Origin: Croceicoccus hydrothermalis
GTDB lineage: Bacteria > Pseudomonadota > Alphaproteobacteria > Sphingomonadales > Sphingomonadaceae
Assembly (NCBI RefSeq): GCF_022378335.1
Contig: NZ_JAIQCI010000004.1
Location: 186,001-250,000, forward strand
DNA: 64,000 nt
Direction: 5' to 3'
The notes below the pieces were generated by a model. That model was not told the origin of the DNA, did no database searches, and saw nothing but the letters and a program-made list of their open reading frames with translations. This document shows, one piece after another, positions 51,679 to 60,365 of this stretch. Within the stretch, counting starts at the first letter, position 1, and each line of letters begins with the position of its first letter. The position numbers and the translations under genes are program-made.

Positions 51679-52734
51679 TCAGTCATCCTCATCCTCGTAC
51701 CCCACCATGGCGAGTGCCCGTGCGCGCCGCTGATGCAGCTGGCACCAGCGCAGCAGTGCTTCCTCCCGCCCGTGGGTGATCCAGCTTTCGCGCGGGTTCA
51801 CCTCCGTAATCGTCGCGGTCAGCTCGTTCCAGTCGGCATGATCGGAAATGATGAGCGGCAATTCCACGTTGCGCTGCCGCGCGCGTTGCCGCACCCGCAT
51901 CCATCCCGACGCCATCGCGGTGATCGGATCGGGCAGGCGGCGGCTCCACCTGTCGTTCAGCGCGGCGGGCGGGCACACGACGATATGCCCGCGCATCGCG
52001 TCCTTTTTCGCGCCGGTCGCGGGCCGCAATTCGCCAAGATTCACGCCGTGATCCTCATAAAGCGCGCACATTTTTTCGAGCGCGCCGTGAAGATAGATCG
52101 GATCGTCGTGGCCCGCCGCGCGCAATTCGGCGATCACGCGCTGCGCCTTGCCCAGCGCATAGGCGCCCACCGCCACGCAGCGTTCCGGATTGGCGGCGAG
52201 CGCATCGCGCAATTTCGCGATCTCGCCGCCGATGGGCGGATGGGTGAACACGGGCAGTCCGAACGTCGCCTCGGTAATGAAGATGTCGCAGGGCACGATT
52301 TCGAACAATTCGCAGGTCGGGTCGGGCCGCCGCTTGTAATCGCCGGTGACGACGACCCGCTCGCCCCTGTGTTCGAGCAGGATCTGCGCCGAGCCGAGCA
52401 CGTGCCCCGCCGGAAAATAGGTCGCCGTGACGCCGCAGCCCAGATCGACCGGTTCGCGCAAGGGAACCGGCACGCCTTCGCTGCCCCCGTCCGCGCCCAC
52501 GCCATAGCGCAATTGCATGATCGCCAGCGTTTCGGGCGTTGCGAATACGCGCCCGTGCCCCCCGCGTGCATGATCGGCATGACCGTGGGTGACAAGAGCG
52601 GTCGCCACCTCGCGCGCGGGATCGACCCATGCATCGCAGGGGACGACATGAATGCCCCACGGTTCGGCGCGTATCCACCCGAACGGGCGGGCGGGGTCCG
52701 CGCGGGACAGGCATGTGGACGAAGCGGCGGACAT
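51679..52734 (-). CDS. Ligase-associated MBL-fold DNA exonuclease
   Basis: 351 aa. Metallo-beta-lactamase nuclease with VTHGHADHARGGHG (near 45-58), FPAGHVLGSAQILLEH (near 105), VTGDYKRRPDP (near 127) and the beta-CASP C-terminal LPLIISDHADWNELT (near 300). Homologues are encoded beside ATP-dependent ligases and act in DNA end processing. ATG 52734 fits the family N-terminus; the open frame extends upstream without support. Divergent from the EF-hand lipoprotein gene. Confidence 0.9.
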   Translation of the reverse strand: MSAASSTCLSRADPARPFGWIRAEPWGIHVVPCDAWVDPAREVATALVTHGHADHARGGHGRVFATPETLAIMQLRYGVGADGGSEGVPVPLREPVDLGCGVTATYFPAGHVLGSAQILLEHRGERVVVTGDYKRRPDPTCELFEIVPCDIFITEATFGLPVFTHPPIGGEIAKLRDALAANPERCVAVGAYALGKAQRVIAELRAAGHDDPIYLHGALEKMCALYEDHGVNLGELRPATGAKKDAMRGHIVVCPPAALNDRWSRRLPDPITAMASGWMRVRQRARQRNVELPLIISDHADWNELTATITEVNPRESWITHGREEALLRWCQLHQRRARALAMVGYEDEDD

Positions 52735-52907
52735 GGTCCGATGGAAATGGACCGGCCGGGCAAATCGTTCCGGCCACGCTGCGTTAAGATTGGCGCCGCA
52801 ATGTCCGTCATCGCGCCATTGCACCGACGGGCGAAGGTCCTATCTTGCGCCGCAGCGGCATGGGCGCGATAGCGGCGGCAGGGCCGGCAAAAGAAGGGAT
52901 CGAAGGA

Positions 52908-53459
52908 ATGCGCAGGCGAAATGAGAGCCCGACGGGGAAACGGATCGTGCCGGCCATGCTGCTGTCCCTGATGTTGGCGGGCGCGCTTTCCGCGTGCGGC
53001 GAGAAGAACACCGGCCCGCAGACCGAGGTGGACGACACCACCGCCCCCGATATCGCCAGCCCGGTGCCCGCGGCCACCGAAAACCCCGATGGCACGCGCC
53101 GCATGTTCTCGTTCGACGGGCTCGATGCTGATGGCAATGGCTTCATCTCGTCCGCCGAATATGCGCAAGGATGGTCCCGCACGTTCGAGGCGATGGACAG
53201 CGACGGCGACGGAACGCTCACCGTGGAGGAGCTGGACGCCGCGCGCACCGCGATCGGGCGGTTGAGCGCCTTGTCCTCCGAACGGTTGATCGAACTGGCC
53301 GATCAGGACAATACCGGCACGTTGACGCTTGCCGAATATGTCGGTGCGGCCAACACGAATTTCCAACGCCGCGATCTTGACGGTGACGGCCATATCAGCC
53401 GCGAGGAATGGGACCGTTCCGGCAGCGGCGACGGCGACACGCTCCTTCCGCAGGATTGA
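52908..53459 (+). CDS. EF-hand lipoprotein
   Basis: 183 aa. A signal sequence with lipobox AGALSAC (Cys near residue 30) is followed by a Pro/Thr-rich spacer and four EF-hand calcium loops: DADGNGFISSAEY, DSDGDGTLTVEEL, DQDNTGTLTLAEY and DLDGDGHISREEW. Loops 1, 2 and 4 have full ligand patterns, while the third has Asn-Thr at ligand places. ATG 52908 has AAGGG nine bases upstream. Likely an envelope calcium-binding protein; target unknown. Confidence 0.85.
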   Translation: MRRRNESPTGKRIVPAMLLSLMLAGALSACGEKNTGPQTEVDDTTAPDIASPVPAATENPDGTRRMFSFDGLDADGNGFISSAEYAQGWSRTFEAMDSDGDGTLTVEELDAARTAIGRLSALSSERLIELADQDNTGTLTLAEYVGAANTNFQRRDLDGDGHISREEWDRSGSGDGDTLLPQD

Positions 53460-53518
53460 ACGCGGGCCAGAGGCCGCGCCGACTTGCCAGCATCGCACGC
53501 AGGTCGCATAGTTGTCTC

Positions 53519-54211
53519 ATGCGTGAGATAGTCTTCGATACGGAAACCACCGGCCTCGATCCGCACAGCGGCGATCGCATGGTCGAAATCGGCTGTGTGG
53601 AAATGGTCAATCGCGTGGCGACGGGGCGCGTGTTCCACGCCTATTTCAATCCCGACCGCGACATGCCGGCCGAGGCGGAGGCGGTGCATGGCCTGTCGAT
53701 CGCCTTTCTCTCGCAAAAGGAACGGTTCCACGAACGGGCCGAGGAATTCCTCGCCTTTATCGAGGATGCGCCGCTGGTCGCCCATAACGCCCGTTTCGAC
53801 TTCGGCTTTCTCAATGCCGAGCTGAACCTGTGCGAACGCGCGGCCATTTGCGAAAGCCGGATGGTCGACACCATCGCGCTTGCAAAGAAGAAACATCCCG
53901 GCGCGAAGCTGTCGCTCGATGCGTTGTGTACGCGATACGGCATCGACCGCAGCCACCGGTCGAAGCACGGTGCCCTGCTCGACGCCGAATTGCTCGCGCA
54001 GCTTTACGTGGAGCTGACCGGCGGACGGCAGATCGGGCTGGAGCTGGCCGCGCTCGACCAGGCGGCGCAAACGCAGGACAGCGCGGCCATGCCGGTGCGG
54101 GTGGACCGCGTTTTCCGAACGCCTCGCCCCCATGCGGCGAATGCGGGGGAACTATCCCGTCACGCGGCCTTTGTTGCGACATTGAACGATCCGCTCTGGA
54201 AAACGGCCTGA
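53519..54211 (+). CDS. dnaQ: DNA polymerase III epsilon subunit, 3'-5' exonuclease
   Basis: Proofreading exonuclease. 230 aa from ATG 53519. DEDDh motifs: IVFDTETTGLDPHSGDRMVE (4-23), APLVAHNARFDFGFLNAEL (near 82-100) and HGALLDAELLAQLY (near 150). In many alphaproteobacteria dnaQ sits right after coaE by the origin; here it is 32 kb away on the other arm. Weak ribosome site before the ATG. Confidence 0.94.
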   Translation: MREIVFDTETTGLDPHSGDRMVEIGCVEMVNRVATGRVFHAYFNPDRDMPAEAEAVHGLSIAFLSQKERFHERAEEFLAFIEDAPLVAHNARFDFGFLNAELNLCERAAICESRMVDTIALAKKKHPGAKLSLDALCTRYGIDRSHRSKHGALLDAELLAQLYVELTGGRQIGLELAALDQAAQTQDSAAMPVRVDRVFRTPRPHAANAGELSRHAAFVATLNDPLWKTA

Positions 54212-54310
54212 GTTCCGGTCCGGCGCGATCGTTCATTACCGAATCGCCGCGCCATGCGGCGGCGCCCCGGTCCCGGCGCAAAGGGATTTTAGAAGATAAA
54301 GGAGTTATCG

Positions 54311-54871
54311 ATGGATATTCGCGTTTCCGGTCATCAGGTCGAAACGGGCGCCGCCTTGCAGGATCACGCCAGCCAGCGTTTGAGCGATATTGTCGATAAA
54401 TATTTCAAGCGAGCGATCTCCTCCAACGTGACCATCGGCAAGGGGCCGCACGACAGCTTTACCGCCGATATCATCACCCATGTGACGCAGGGGCTCATCC
54501 TGAAGGGCCACGCCGATGCACAGGACGCGCATCAGGCCGTGGACAAGGCCGCCGACAAGATCGAGAAGCAGCTGCGCCGGTACAAGCGCCGGTTGAACGA
54601 CCATCACCAACATGCCGGCGAAGCGCAGAAGCGTGAGGAAGCGGCCTATACCGTGTTCGAGGAAGAGCAGGAGGAGGAAGTCACCTCCGATGCGCCTGCC
54701 ATCGTGGCCGAAACGCGCGTCGACATTCCCGAAACATCCGTCGCGACCGCGGTGATGATGCTCGATCTTCAGGATACGCCGGCGCTGTTCTTCAAAAATT
54801 CTGGCACCGGGCGGCATAATATGGTCTACCGCCGCGCGGATGGTTCGATCGGATGGGTTTCCCCGTCCTGA
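54311..54871 (+). CDS. hpf: Ribosome hibernation promoting factor, long form
   Basis: Dimerises resting 70S ribosomes. 186 aa. N-terminal S30AE/YfiA fold (MDIRVSGHQVETGAALQDHA, basic helix QLRRYKRRLNDHHQH near 88-102), an acidic linker (VFEEEQEEEVTSD) and the C-terminal dimer domain MMLDLQDTPALFFKN...GWVSPS. AAAGGAG lies six bases before the ATG. It lies upstream of ptsN, the conserved hpf-ptsN order. Confidence 0.95.
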   Translation: MDIRVSGHQVETGAALQDHASQRLSDIVDKYFKRAISSNVTIGKGPHDSFTADIITHVTQGLILKGHADAQDAHQAVDKAADKIEKQLRRYKRRLNDHHQHAGEAQKREEAAYTVFEEEQEEEVTSDAPAIVAETRVDIPETSVATAVMMLDLQDTPALFFKNSGTGRHNMVYRRADGSIGWVSPS

Positions 54872-54914
54872 CTGCCGCGTGCCGCCTTTCCGGGGCTTGA
54901 GACGGCGAAGCGCG

Positions 54915-54942
54915 CGGGGCCGGGCGATCTGCCCGGTCCCCG
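54915..54942 (+). terminator. GC-rich hairpin after hpf
   Basis: CGGGGCCGGGC (54915-54925) pairs with GCCCGGTCCCCG (54931-54942) with one bulged base and a five-base loop, 44 bases past hpf. No T run, so termination strength is uncertain; ptsN follows on the same strand. Confidence 0.5.
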
Positions 54943-55067
54943 TCCCGGCGGGGCTATAGTCTCCCGTCCGGCGACCGTTCTCGACTGGAAGGTGCCAGTT
55001 GGCGCCGCCTGCTCATCACGGGTCTCTTCGCCCGGCCATCGAGTAAAACGCTGTTCGACAAGAAAAG

Positions 55068-55529
55068 ATGATCCCGACCTATACAATCGCCCCCGCCGCC
55101 ATCGGCCGCAGCACCGCGCAGACCAAGGCGCAACTGCTTCTGGACCTGGCCGATCGCTTTGCCCATGCCTACCGGCTGGACAGCGCGGAGGTGCTGGCCG
55201 GGCTGCAGGAGCGGGAAAAGCTCGGCAGCACGGGTTTCGGCCGCGGCGTCGCCATGCCCCATGCGCGGATCGCTGGCATCTCGGAACCGGTGTGCGCGCT
55301 TGTGCGAATGGCCGCCCCGGTCGATTTCGATGCGGCCGATACGCTGCCGGTGGATCTTGCTTTCGGGTTGCTGTCGCCGATGCGGGCGGGGGCGGAGCAT
55401 CTTCACGCGCTGGCCGCGATTTCGCGCCTGATGCGCGACGACCGTGTGCGCGAACGGCTGATCGACGCGCCGAACGACGATGCGGCCTATGCGCTCTTGT
55501 CGGATGGCAGTGCGCAGGATGCGGCCTGA
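55068..55529 (+). CDS. ptsN: Nitrogen phosphotransferase enzyme IIA
   Basis: Terminal phospho-acceptor of the PTS-Ntr regulatory chain. 153 aa. The active histidine is in GRGVAMPHARI (near 60-70), and PVDLAFGLLSPMRAGAEHLHALAAISRLMRD is the PTS EIIA core. An AAGAAAAG run precedes the ATG. EINtr and NPr genes are not in the window. Four-base gap region to the thioesterase gene suggests co-transcription. Confidence 0.93.
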   Translation: MIPTYTIAPAAIGRSTAQTKAQLLLDLADRFAHAYRLDSAEVLAGLQEREKLGSTGFGRGVAMPHARIAGISEPVCALVRMAAPVDFDAADTLPVDLAFGLLSPMRAGAEHLHALAAISRLMRDDRVRERLIDAPNDDAAYALLSDGSAQDAA

Positions 55530-55530
55530 G

Positions 55531-56046
55531 ATGGCTGAGCATGGCGACGGAAATGCTGGCGCCGGTGCGGCGGCCCATTGGCGTGCGCTGGAATCGCTCT
55601 ATCGGTCCGCGCCGATCAATTCGACCTTCCCCTCGCGGCTGACGATTGCGGACGAGGGCGCGGCCAGGATCGTGTTTGATGTCGACGACCGGCATTTTCA
55701 CGCCGCGGGCGCCGCGCACGGCACGCTTTATTTCAAGATGCTGGACGACGCGGCCTTCTATGCCGCGAACACGATCGTGTCGGACCGTTTCCTGCTGACC
55801 ACCGCGTTCAACCTGCATTTCAGCCGTCCGGTTCATGCCGGGCGCATCGTCGCGGAGGGCAAGTGGATCAGCGGGCGGCGACGTGTCCTCGTGGCGGAAT
55901 CGCGGCTCGTCGATGAGAACGGGGTGGAGGTCGGGCGCGGAACCGGCACGTTCATGCGCTCGCAGATCGCGCTGTCCGGGTTGCCGGGCTATCGCATTGC
56001 GAATGGCGGCGACCCTGATTCGGGCGAATCGATTCGCGGCGATTAG
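55531..56046 (+). CDS. PaaI-type hotdog thioesterase
   Basis: 171 aa from ATG 55531, one base after the ptsN stop. Hotdog fold with FHAAGAAHGTLYFKMLDDAAFYAAN (near 62-86), the catalytic region of PaaI-like acyl-CoA thioesterases, and VAEGKWISGRRRVLVAESRLVDENG (near 108). The CoA ester substrate is not known. It is followed by DUF1491 after four bases. Confidence 0.85.
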   Translation: MAEHGDGNAGAGAAAHWRALESLYRSAPINSTFPSRLTIADEGAARIVFDVDDRHFHAAGAAHGTLYFKMLDDAAFYAANTIVSDRFLLTTAFNLHFSRPVHAGRIVAEGKWISGRRRVLVAESRLVDENGVEVGRGTGTFMRSQIALSGLPGYRIANGGDPDSGESIRGD

Positions 56047-56050
56047 GGCA

Positions 56051-56392
56051 ATGGAAGGCCGTGTCCCCGCGCATCTGGAAATTTCCGGCCTCCTGCGCGC
56101 CGTGAACGGGGAGGGCGGCTTTGCGACGATCCTGCAAAGGGGGGAACGCGATGCGGGCACGATTATGGTCGTGATGCGCGGGCCCGGTGAAACTTCGCGT
56201 CTCTACGAACGGATGCCGCAATTGGACGGGAATCGGGCATGGACCCTGACGAAGTCGGAAGATATTGAAAACGAACAGGAATTTCAGGATTATCTGAACC
56301 GAAGGTCCGCGCAGGACCGCGATTTATGGTTAATAGAGCTGGATATCGCACGGGCTGAACGGTTCATCGGCCTATCGCCGCCCAAAGCTTGA
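56051..56392 (+). CDS. DUF1491 family protein
   Basis: 113 aa. The DUF1491 pattern is visible throughout: PAHLEISGLLRAVNGEGGFATIL, GTIMVVMRGPGETSRLYERM, AWTLTKSEDIE and the end DRDLWLIELDIARAERFIG. Alphaproteobacterial, cytosolic, function unknown. Probably in one transcript with ptsN and the thioesterase. The ATG 56051 matches the family start; the open frame upstream overlaps the thioesterase and is not used. Confidence 0.87.
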   Translation: MEGRVPAHLEISGLLRAVNGEGGFATILQRGERDAGTIMVVMRGPGETSRLYERMPQLDGNRAWTLTKSEDIENEQEFQDYLNRRSAQDRDLWLIELDIARAERFIGLSPPKA

Positions 56393-56596
56393 CACATTTG
56401 CGCCATATTCCCAAAGAGCGACCCGGACGAAACGCGTAGGCAGTCGTGCAGGCAATTCCGCCTGTCTGATGAGCGCGCAGACGGGGAATGGCCGGCAGTG
56501 TCATTTCGGGAAGTTACAAGCGAGTAGCTGCGGGATCGGCTGCTCTTGTCCCGAAACGCATTGCGCAGGACGTTCACCGCTCAAGATCGATAGTCG

Positions 56597-57298
56597 ATGA
56601 GCCGTAAGCTTAAGGGTGCCAGCGTGATGTCGCTGGTCGCAACATTGAGTGTAATGATGTTCGGCGCGGAGAGTTCCCGTGCCAATGCGGAAGTCGTGAA
56701 TTACGCGCCGGAGGCCGTCGCGGCCCAGACCGCAGAGGCGATCGACATGGTCGCCCCCGCTCCGACCCCGACCGAGGACGAGAGCGAAACCCGGACCGTC
56801 TTCGTGTCCGAACCGATGGTGCAGACCGTGCCGCCGCAGCCGGAACCGGCCGAGGAAACCGCCCTGGCCGCCCATGGCGCCAACACGCTGGGCGAGCTCG
56901 TCTCCTCAGTAGACGCGCCCGCCACGCTGGACGAGCAGCTGAAATGCCTCGCCGGGGCAATCTATTTCGAATCGAAGGGCGAATCGCTCGCCGGACAGCT
57001 GGCCGTGGGCCGCGTCGTGATCGCCCGCGCCGAAAGCGGCAAGTTTCCCGACAGCTATTGCGGCGTCGTCTATCAGCGTTCGCAATTCAGCTTCGTGCGT
57101 GGTGGCCGCATGCCCCGCATCAACACCGCGAGCCGCGCTTGGGAAAAGGCGAAGAAGCTCGCTCTCATCGCGCATCAGGATGCGTGGGAATCGGAAATCG
57201 ACGGCGCGCTTTATTTCCATGCCCGCTATGTCGCGCCCGGCTGGCGCAACCGCATGACGAAGCTGGCGCAGATCGACAACCACATCTTCTATCGCTGA
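56597..57298 (+). CDS. SleB-like cell wall hydrolase
   Basis: 233 aa, exported. Signal peptide at residues 1-30 (ending SSRANA), a Pro/Glu/Thr-rich spacer of about 80 residues, then the Hydrolase_2 domain: LAGAIYFESKGESLAGQLAVGR (near 117-138) with the catalytic glutamate, and YCGVVYQRSQFSFVRGG (near 154). The C-terminus ends WRNRMTKLAQIDNHIFYR. A lytic transglycosylase-type role in wall turnover is inferred from the family. A strong terminator follows. Confidence 0.9.
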   Translation: MSRKLKGASVMSLVATLSVMMFGAESSRANAEVVNYAPEAVAAQTAEAIDMVAPAPTPTEDESETRTVFVSEPMVQTVPPQPEPAEETALAAHGANTLGELVSSVDAPATLDEQLKCLAGAIYFESKGESLAGQLAVGRVVIARAESGKFPDSYCGVVYQRSQFSFVRGGRMPRINTASRAWEKAKKLALIAHQDAWESEIDGALYFHARYVAPGWRNRMTKLAQIDNHIFYR

Positions 57299-57324
57299 AC
57301 GCGCATCGGCGCATCGCGACGGCA

Positions 57325-57357
57325 AAAAGGCCGCCGGGGCAGTCCCGGCGGCCTTTT
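57325..57357. terminator. Bidirectional intrinsic terminator
   Basis: AAAAGGCCGCCGGG (57325-57338) and CCCGGCGGCCTTTT (57344-57357): fourteen-base perfect arms with a five-base loop, T run on both strands. It lies between the convergent cell wall hydrolase and xthA genes. Confidence 0.93.
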
Positions 57358-57380
57358 GATCGCATCGCATCCGTATGCGT

Positions 57381-58157
57381 TCAGTCGGCCAGCTCGATCC
57401 AGACCGGGGTGTGGTCGCTGCTCTTTTCCCGGCCGCGATATTCGCGGTCGACCCCGCTTGCCACCAGCCGGTCGGCCAGTTCGGGGGACAGCAGCGCATG
57501 GTCGATGCGAAAGCCGTGGTCACGCTGCCATGCGCCGGCCTGATAGTCCCAGAAGGTCCAGATGCCGCCCTGTGGATGGTGCGTGTCGATGGCGTCGGTC
57601 CACCCGTCGTGCAGCAGCCGGAAATACGCGTCGCGCGATTCCGGCTGCATCAGCGCATCGTCCGCCATCGCCTTTGGGGACCAGACGTCCTTGTCCTGCG
57701 GGATGACGTTGTAATCGCCGAACACCACGGTGGGGATTTCCTGCGCACGCAGATCCGCCATGCGGAGGCGCAGCCGCTCGAACCAGCGTAGCTTGTAATC
57801 GAATTTCGGGCCGGGGTGCGGGTTGCCATTGGGCAGGTAGATGCACGCGATCCGCACGCCGCGCACCTCCGCCTCGAGATAGCGGGACTGCACATCCTCG
57901 TCATCGCCGGGCAGGCCGCGCATGATTTCACGCGCGGGTTCGTCCCCGCGGGTCAGTATGGCGACGCCGTTGAAACCTTTCTGCCCGTGCCAGATCGCCT
58001 GATATCCGAGATCGGGAAACGCATCGCCGGGGAAGGTTTCATCCGACGACTTTATCTCCTGCAGACAGGCGATATCCGGCTTCGTTTCGTCCAGCCATTC
58101 GAGCAGGCGGGGCAGGCGCGCCTTCACCCCGTTGATATTGAAGCTCGCGATTTTCAT
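57381..58157 (-). CDS. xthA: Exodeoxyribonuclease III
   Basis: AP endonuclease and 3'-5' exonuclease of base excision repair. 258 aa. MKIASFNINGVKARLPRLLE at the start, LQEIKSSDETFP (near 33), YLPNGNPHPGPKFDYK (near 107), GDYNVIPQDKDVW (near 146) and the end motif KSSDHTPVWIEL. Full length. It lies 10 bp after erpA in the same direction. Confidence 0.96.
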   Translation of the reverse strand: MKIASFNINGVKARLPRLLEWLDETKPDIACLQEIKSSDETFPGDAFPDLGYQAIWHGQKGFNGVAILTRGDEPAREIMRGLPGDDEDVQSRYLEAEVRGVRIACIYLPNGNPHPGPKFDYKLRWFERLRLRMADLRAQEIPTVVFGDYNVIPQDKDVWSPKAMADDALMQPESRDAYFRLLHDGWTDAIDTHHPQGGIWTFWDYQAGAWQRDHGFRIDHALLSPELADRLVASGVDREYRGREKSSDHTPVWIELAD

Positions 58158-58167
58158 GGATGCGGCA

Positions 58168-58500
58168 TCACACCGCGAAGCTGGAACCGCAACCGCATCC
58201 GGCGGCGGCCATCGGGTTTTCCACCCGGAATGCCGACCCGCCCAGCGATTCGACGAAATCCACCGTGCTGCCGCGCACGAGATCGAGGCTCATCGGATCG
58301 ACGAGCAGGGTCACGCCGTCTTCCTCGACCGCGATGTCGTCATCCTCGCGCGTGTCGGCAAGGCCGAACCGGTATTGAAACCCCGAACATCCGCCCCCTT
58401 CCACCGAAAGGCGCAGCATCGCGGGCTGCTCCTGTCGCCGGGCGATGGCCGCCACACGTTGCGCGGCGGCGGGGCTGAGGCTGATGGGCGCTTGTTCCAT
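58168..58500 (-). CDS. erpA: A-type iron-sulfur carrier ErpA
   Basis: Delivers Fe-S clusters to target proteins. 110 aa from ATG 58500. The three cluster cysteines are in GGGCSGFQYRF (near 37) and AAGCGCGSSFAV (near the end). SLSPAAAQRVAAIA is the family N-terminus. A typical A-type length. The frame extends upstream to 58536 without conserved residues. Confidence 0.93.
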   Translation of the reverse strand: MEQAPISLSPAAAQRVAAIARRQEQPAMLRLSVEGGGCSGFQYRFGLADTREDDDIAVEEDGVTLLVDPMSLDLVRGSTVDFVESLGGSAFRVENPMAAAGCGCGSSFAV

Positions 58501-58561
58501 GGGCTTCAAGATAGGGCGCGCGGGCCTGCGCGGCAAGATGCGCGTTCCGGCGCGAAGGGTA

Positions 58562-58993
58562 TCAGGCGTTGTGGATGTAGCTGCGCATCGCCCTGGCCTC
58601 GGCCTCGATCGCGTCGGTCTTCGCCTTTACCAGGTCGCCGATCGATACGAAATCGATCATCGTGTCCCCGTCCATCACCGGCAAATGGCGAAAGCGCCGC
58701 TGTGTCATGAGCGAGAGCGCCTCATCCTCGGTCGTGTCGGGCGACACGGTGACGGCGGGCGCGGTCATCGCGTTCGACACCCGATGGTCCAGGGCCGCCG
58801 CGCCGTGCACCTCGATACAGCGGATGACGTCGCGCTCGGAAAATATACCCGCCACGCCGCCGGTCTCGTCGATCACCGGCATCGCGCCGATGCGTTTCGC
58901 GGACAAAAGTGCAATGGCATCGGCAACGGTCATGTCGGGCCGGCATGTGACGATGTCGACATTGCGGGCATCGGTGATTGTACGAATGGTCAT
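58562..58993 (-). CDS. CBS-domain pair protein
   Basis: 143 aa with two CBS domains (about 8-65 and 75-130): MTVADAIALLSAKRIGAMPV, GIFSERDVIRC, DEALSLMTQRRFRHLPVMDG and GDLVKAKTD. Such small stand-alone proteins bind adenosine nucleotides and act as energy sensors in other enzymes; the partner here is unknown. ATG 58993 has GGGAG seven bases upstream. Divergent from the membrane protein gene by 78 bp. Confidence 0.9.
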   Translation of the reverse strand: MTIRTITDARNVDIVTCRPDMTVADAIALLSAKRIGAMPVIDETGGVAGIFSERDVIRCIEVHGAAALDHRVSNAMTAPAVTVSPDTTEDEALSLMTQRRFRHLPVMDGDTMIDFVSIGDLVKAKTDAIEAEARAMRSYIHNA

Positions 58994-59071
58994 GGTCGTT
59001 CTCCCCATGCGTATCATGCCATCAAACGCGGCCCCTTGCCAGTATCGCGCAATACGCCCATCTTGGCGGGC

Positions 59072-59371
59072 ATGACACCTCGGTCCCCCCTCGACGATCC
59101 GGACAACTCCTCCTTCGCGTGGGGGCGGTACAAACGTCTGATGCGTTTCATGGTCGTGGTGACCGTCATCGTGGTCGCCGTATCGCTCGGCCTGCTGTAC
59201 TGGCGCAACGGGCTTGTCTCGATCCATTTCTATATCGCGACGGGGCTGGGTATCGGCTTTGCCATGATGTTGATGGCGGGATTGATGGGGCTTGTTTTCC
59301 TGTCCAGCGGGACCGGGCATGACGAAGCGGTCGACGACCGGCTCGGCGAGGATGCGAAGGATCTGTGGTAG
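59072..59371 (+). CDS. Small two-helix membrane protein, unknown function
   Basis: 99 aa. Two membrane segments (about residues 25-45 and 57-80) flank a short loop; the termini are charged, and the acidic tail GHDEAVDDRLGEDAKDLW lies on the inner side by prediction. I recognise no named family. Convergent with the ferredoxin-like gene, 18 bp apart. Start ATG 59072 was chosen because hydrophilic MTPRSPLDDPD precedes the helices, as in homologous small proteins. Confidence 0.7.
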   Translation: MTPRSPLDDPDNSSFAWGRYKRLMRFMVVVTVIVVAVSLGLLYWRNGLVSIHFYIATGLGIGFAMMLMAGLMGLVFLSSGTGHDEAVDDRLGEDAKDLW

Positions 59372-59389
59372 GCGGGGACGCCGCCCCGA

Positions 59390-59815
59390 TCACCCCTTCG
59401 CGGGCGCGTCGTCGTCCGGTGTGCGCAGGCGAAAGGCCTCCACCGGCTCGCCGCCGATGAGGTGCTTCTGGATGATTTCCTCCAGCACTTCCGGCGTGCA
59501 GCCCCAGTACCAGACATTGTCGGGATAGACGACGGCCAGCGGCCCCGACTGACACACGCGCAGGCAATTCGCCTTCGTGCGCATCACGCCCCCCTTGCGA
59601 TCCAGACCAAGCTTCGACAGCCGCTTTTTAAGATAGTTCCAGCTTTCGAGACCGACCTCCATGGAGCAGCATTTGGCCTTCGTCTGATCCGCACAGAGGA
59701 AAATGTGCCGCTGCATCGCGTCACCCCCGACCGAACGCAGGCAGGCCCGCGCCTTCGGCAGTTTTTCCTGCGCCCGTGCAAAGGTTTCTTCCATCGTCTT
59801 GGGCTGCTTTCCCAT
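59390..59815 (-). CDS. (2Fe-2S) thioredoxin-like ferredoxin domain protein
   Basis: 141 aa. Cysteines in [15 protein letters not shown] (near 38-52), [17 protein letters not shown] (near 82) and VWYWGCTPE (near 102) form the pattern of thioredoxin-like 2Fe-2S ferredoxins. An electron-transfer role is assumed; its partner is not visible. ATG 59815 overlaps the PopZ-like stop by one base (TAATG), so translation is coupled. Confidence 0.87.
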   Translation of the reverse strand: MGKQPKTMEETFARAQEKLPKARACLRSVGGDAMQRHIFLCADQTKAKCCSMEVGLESWNYLKKRLSKLGLDRKGGVMRTKANCLRVCQSGPLAVVYPDNVWYWGCTPEVLEEIIQKHLIGGEPVEAFRLRTPDDDAPAKG

Positions 59816-60318
59816 TACGAGCGGCCCGTGATGCGGCGCACTTCGCGTTGCACGATGCGTTCGACGATTTCGGGCAGGTTGCTGTCGAGCCATTGCTTGA
59901 GCATCGGGCGCAGCATCTCGCGAATCATGTCCTCCAGCGCATTGTTCGCAGACCCGTTCGTCGACGGCGGCGTGGCCGACAGACCGGACAGCGCCGCCAG
60001 CGATTCGCCGATGGCGTCGCGGGCCGCACTCTCGATCAGGGGGGCATCGCCCTCGGCCTCGCGCCCGTCTCGTGCGAAGTCGTTCCTCCGCGCCGGTTCC
60101 TCCGACGCAAACTCCGCCATGGCGCGATCGTCCCCGCGGGCATCGGCCCTATCGCGCTTGTGCCATTCAGCGTCCTGCGCGCCAACATCATGGCGGGCCG
60201 GTTCGGTCTGGCGCGGCATCGGCGCATCGCCGCCGGACGGGTGACGATCGTCGCGGATGATGACCTTCTTGATCGAACGGAGAATCTCGTCGACCGATTG
60301 TTCGCCGTCCTGTGGCAA
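59815..60318 (-). CDS. popZ: PopZ-like polar organising protein (DUF2497)
   Basis: 167 aa. The two conserved ends of PopZ are present: the N-terminal helix [19 protein letters not shown] (residues 6-24) and the C-terminal assembly region [20 protein letters not shown] followed by [16 protein letters not shown] (about 125-165). Between them is a low-complexity Ala/Arg/Asp/Glu-rich linker. In Caulobacter PopZ forms a polar matrix that binds ParB. This shorter protein is likely the equivalent anchor for the parS sites in this window. It lies 47 bp before tolC's stop side on the same strand. Confidence 0.88.
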   Translation of the reverse strand: MPQDGEQSVDEILRSIKKVIIRDDRHPSGGDAPMPRQTEPARHDVGAQDAEWHKRDRADARGDDRAMAEFASEEPARRNDFARDGREAEGDAPLIESAARDAIGESLAALSGLSATPPSTNGSANNALEDMIREMLRPMLKQWLDSNLPEIVERIVQREVRRITGRS

Positions 60319-60365
60319 TGCAGTCCCTTTCGCTGTGCCCGGTCACGGGCTCCGTGACGCGGCCG

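Noticed and set aside
56389..56417. TTGACA at the end of DUF1491 as a promoter
   Set aside because: No acceptable -10 box at 16-18 bases, and it overlaps the stop codon.
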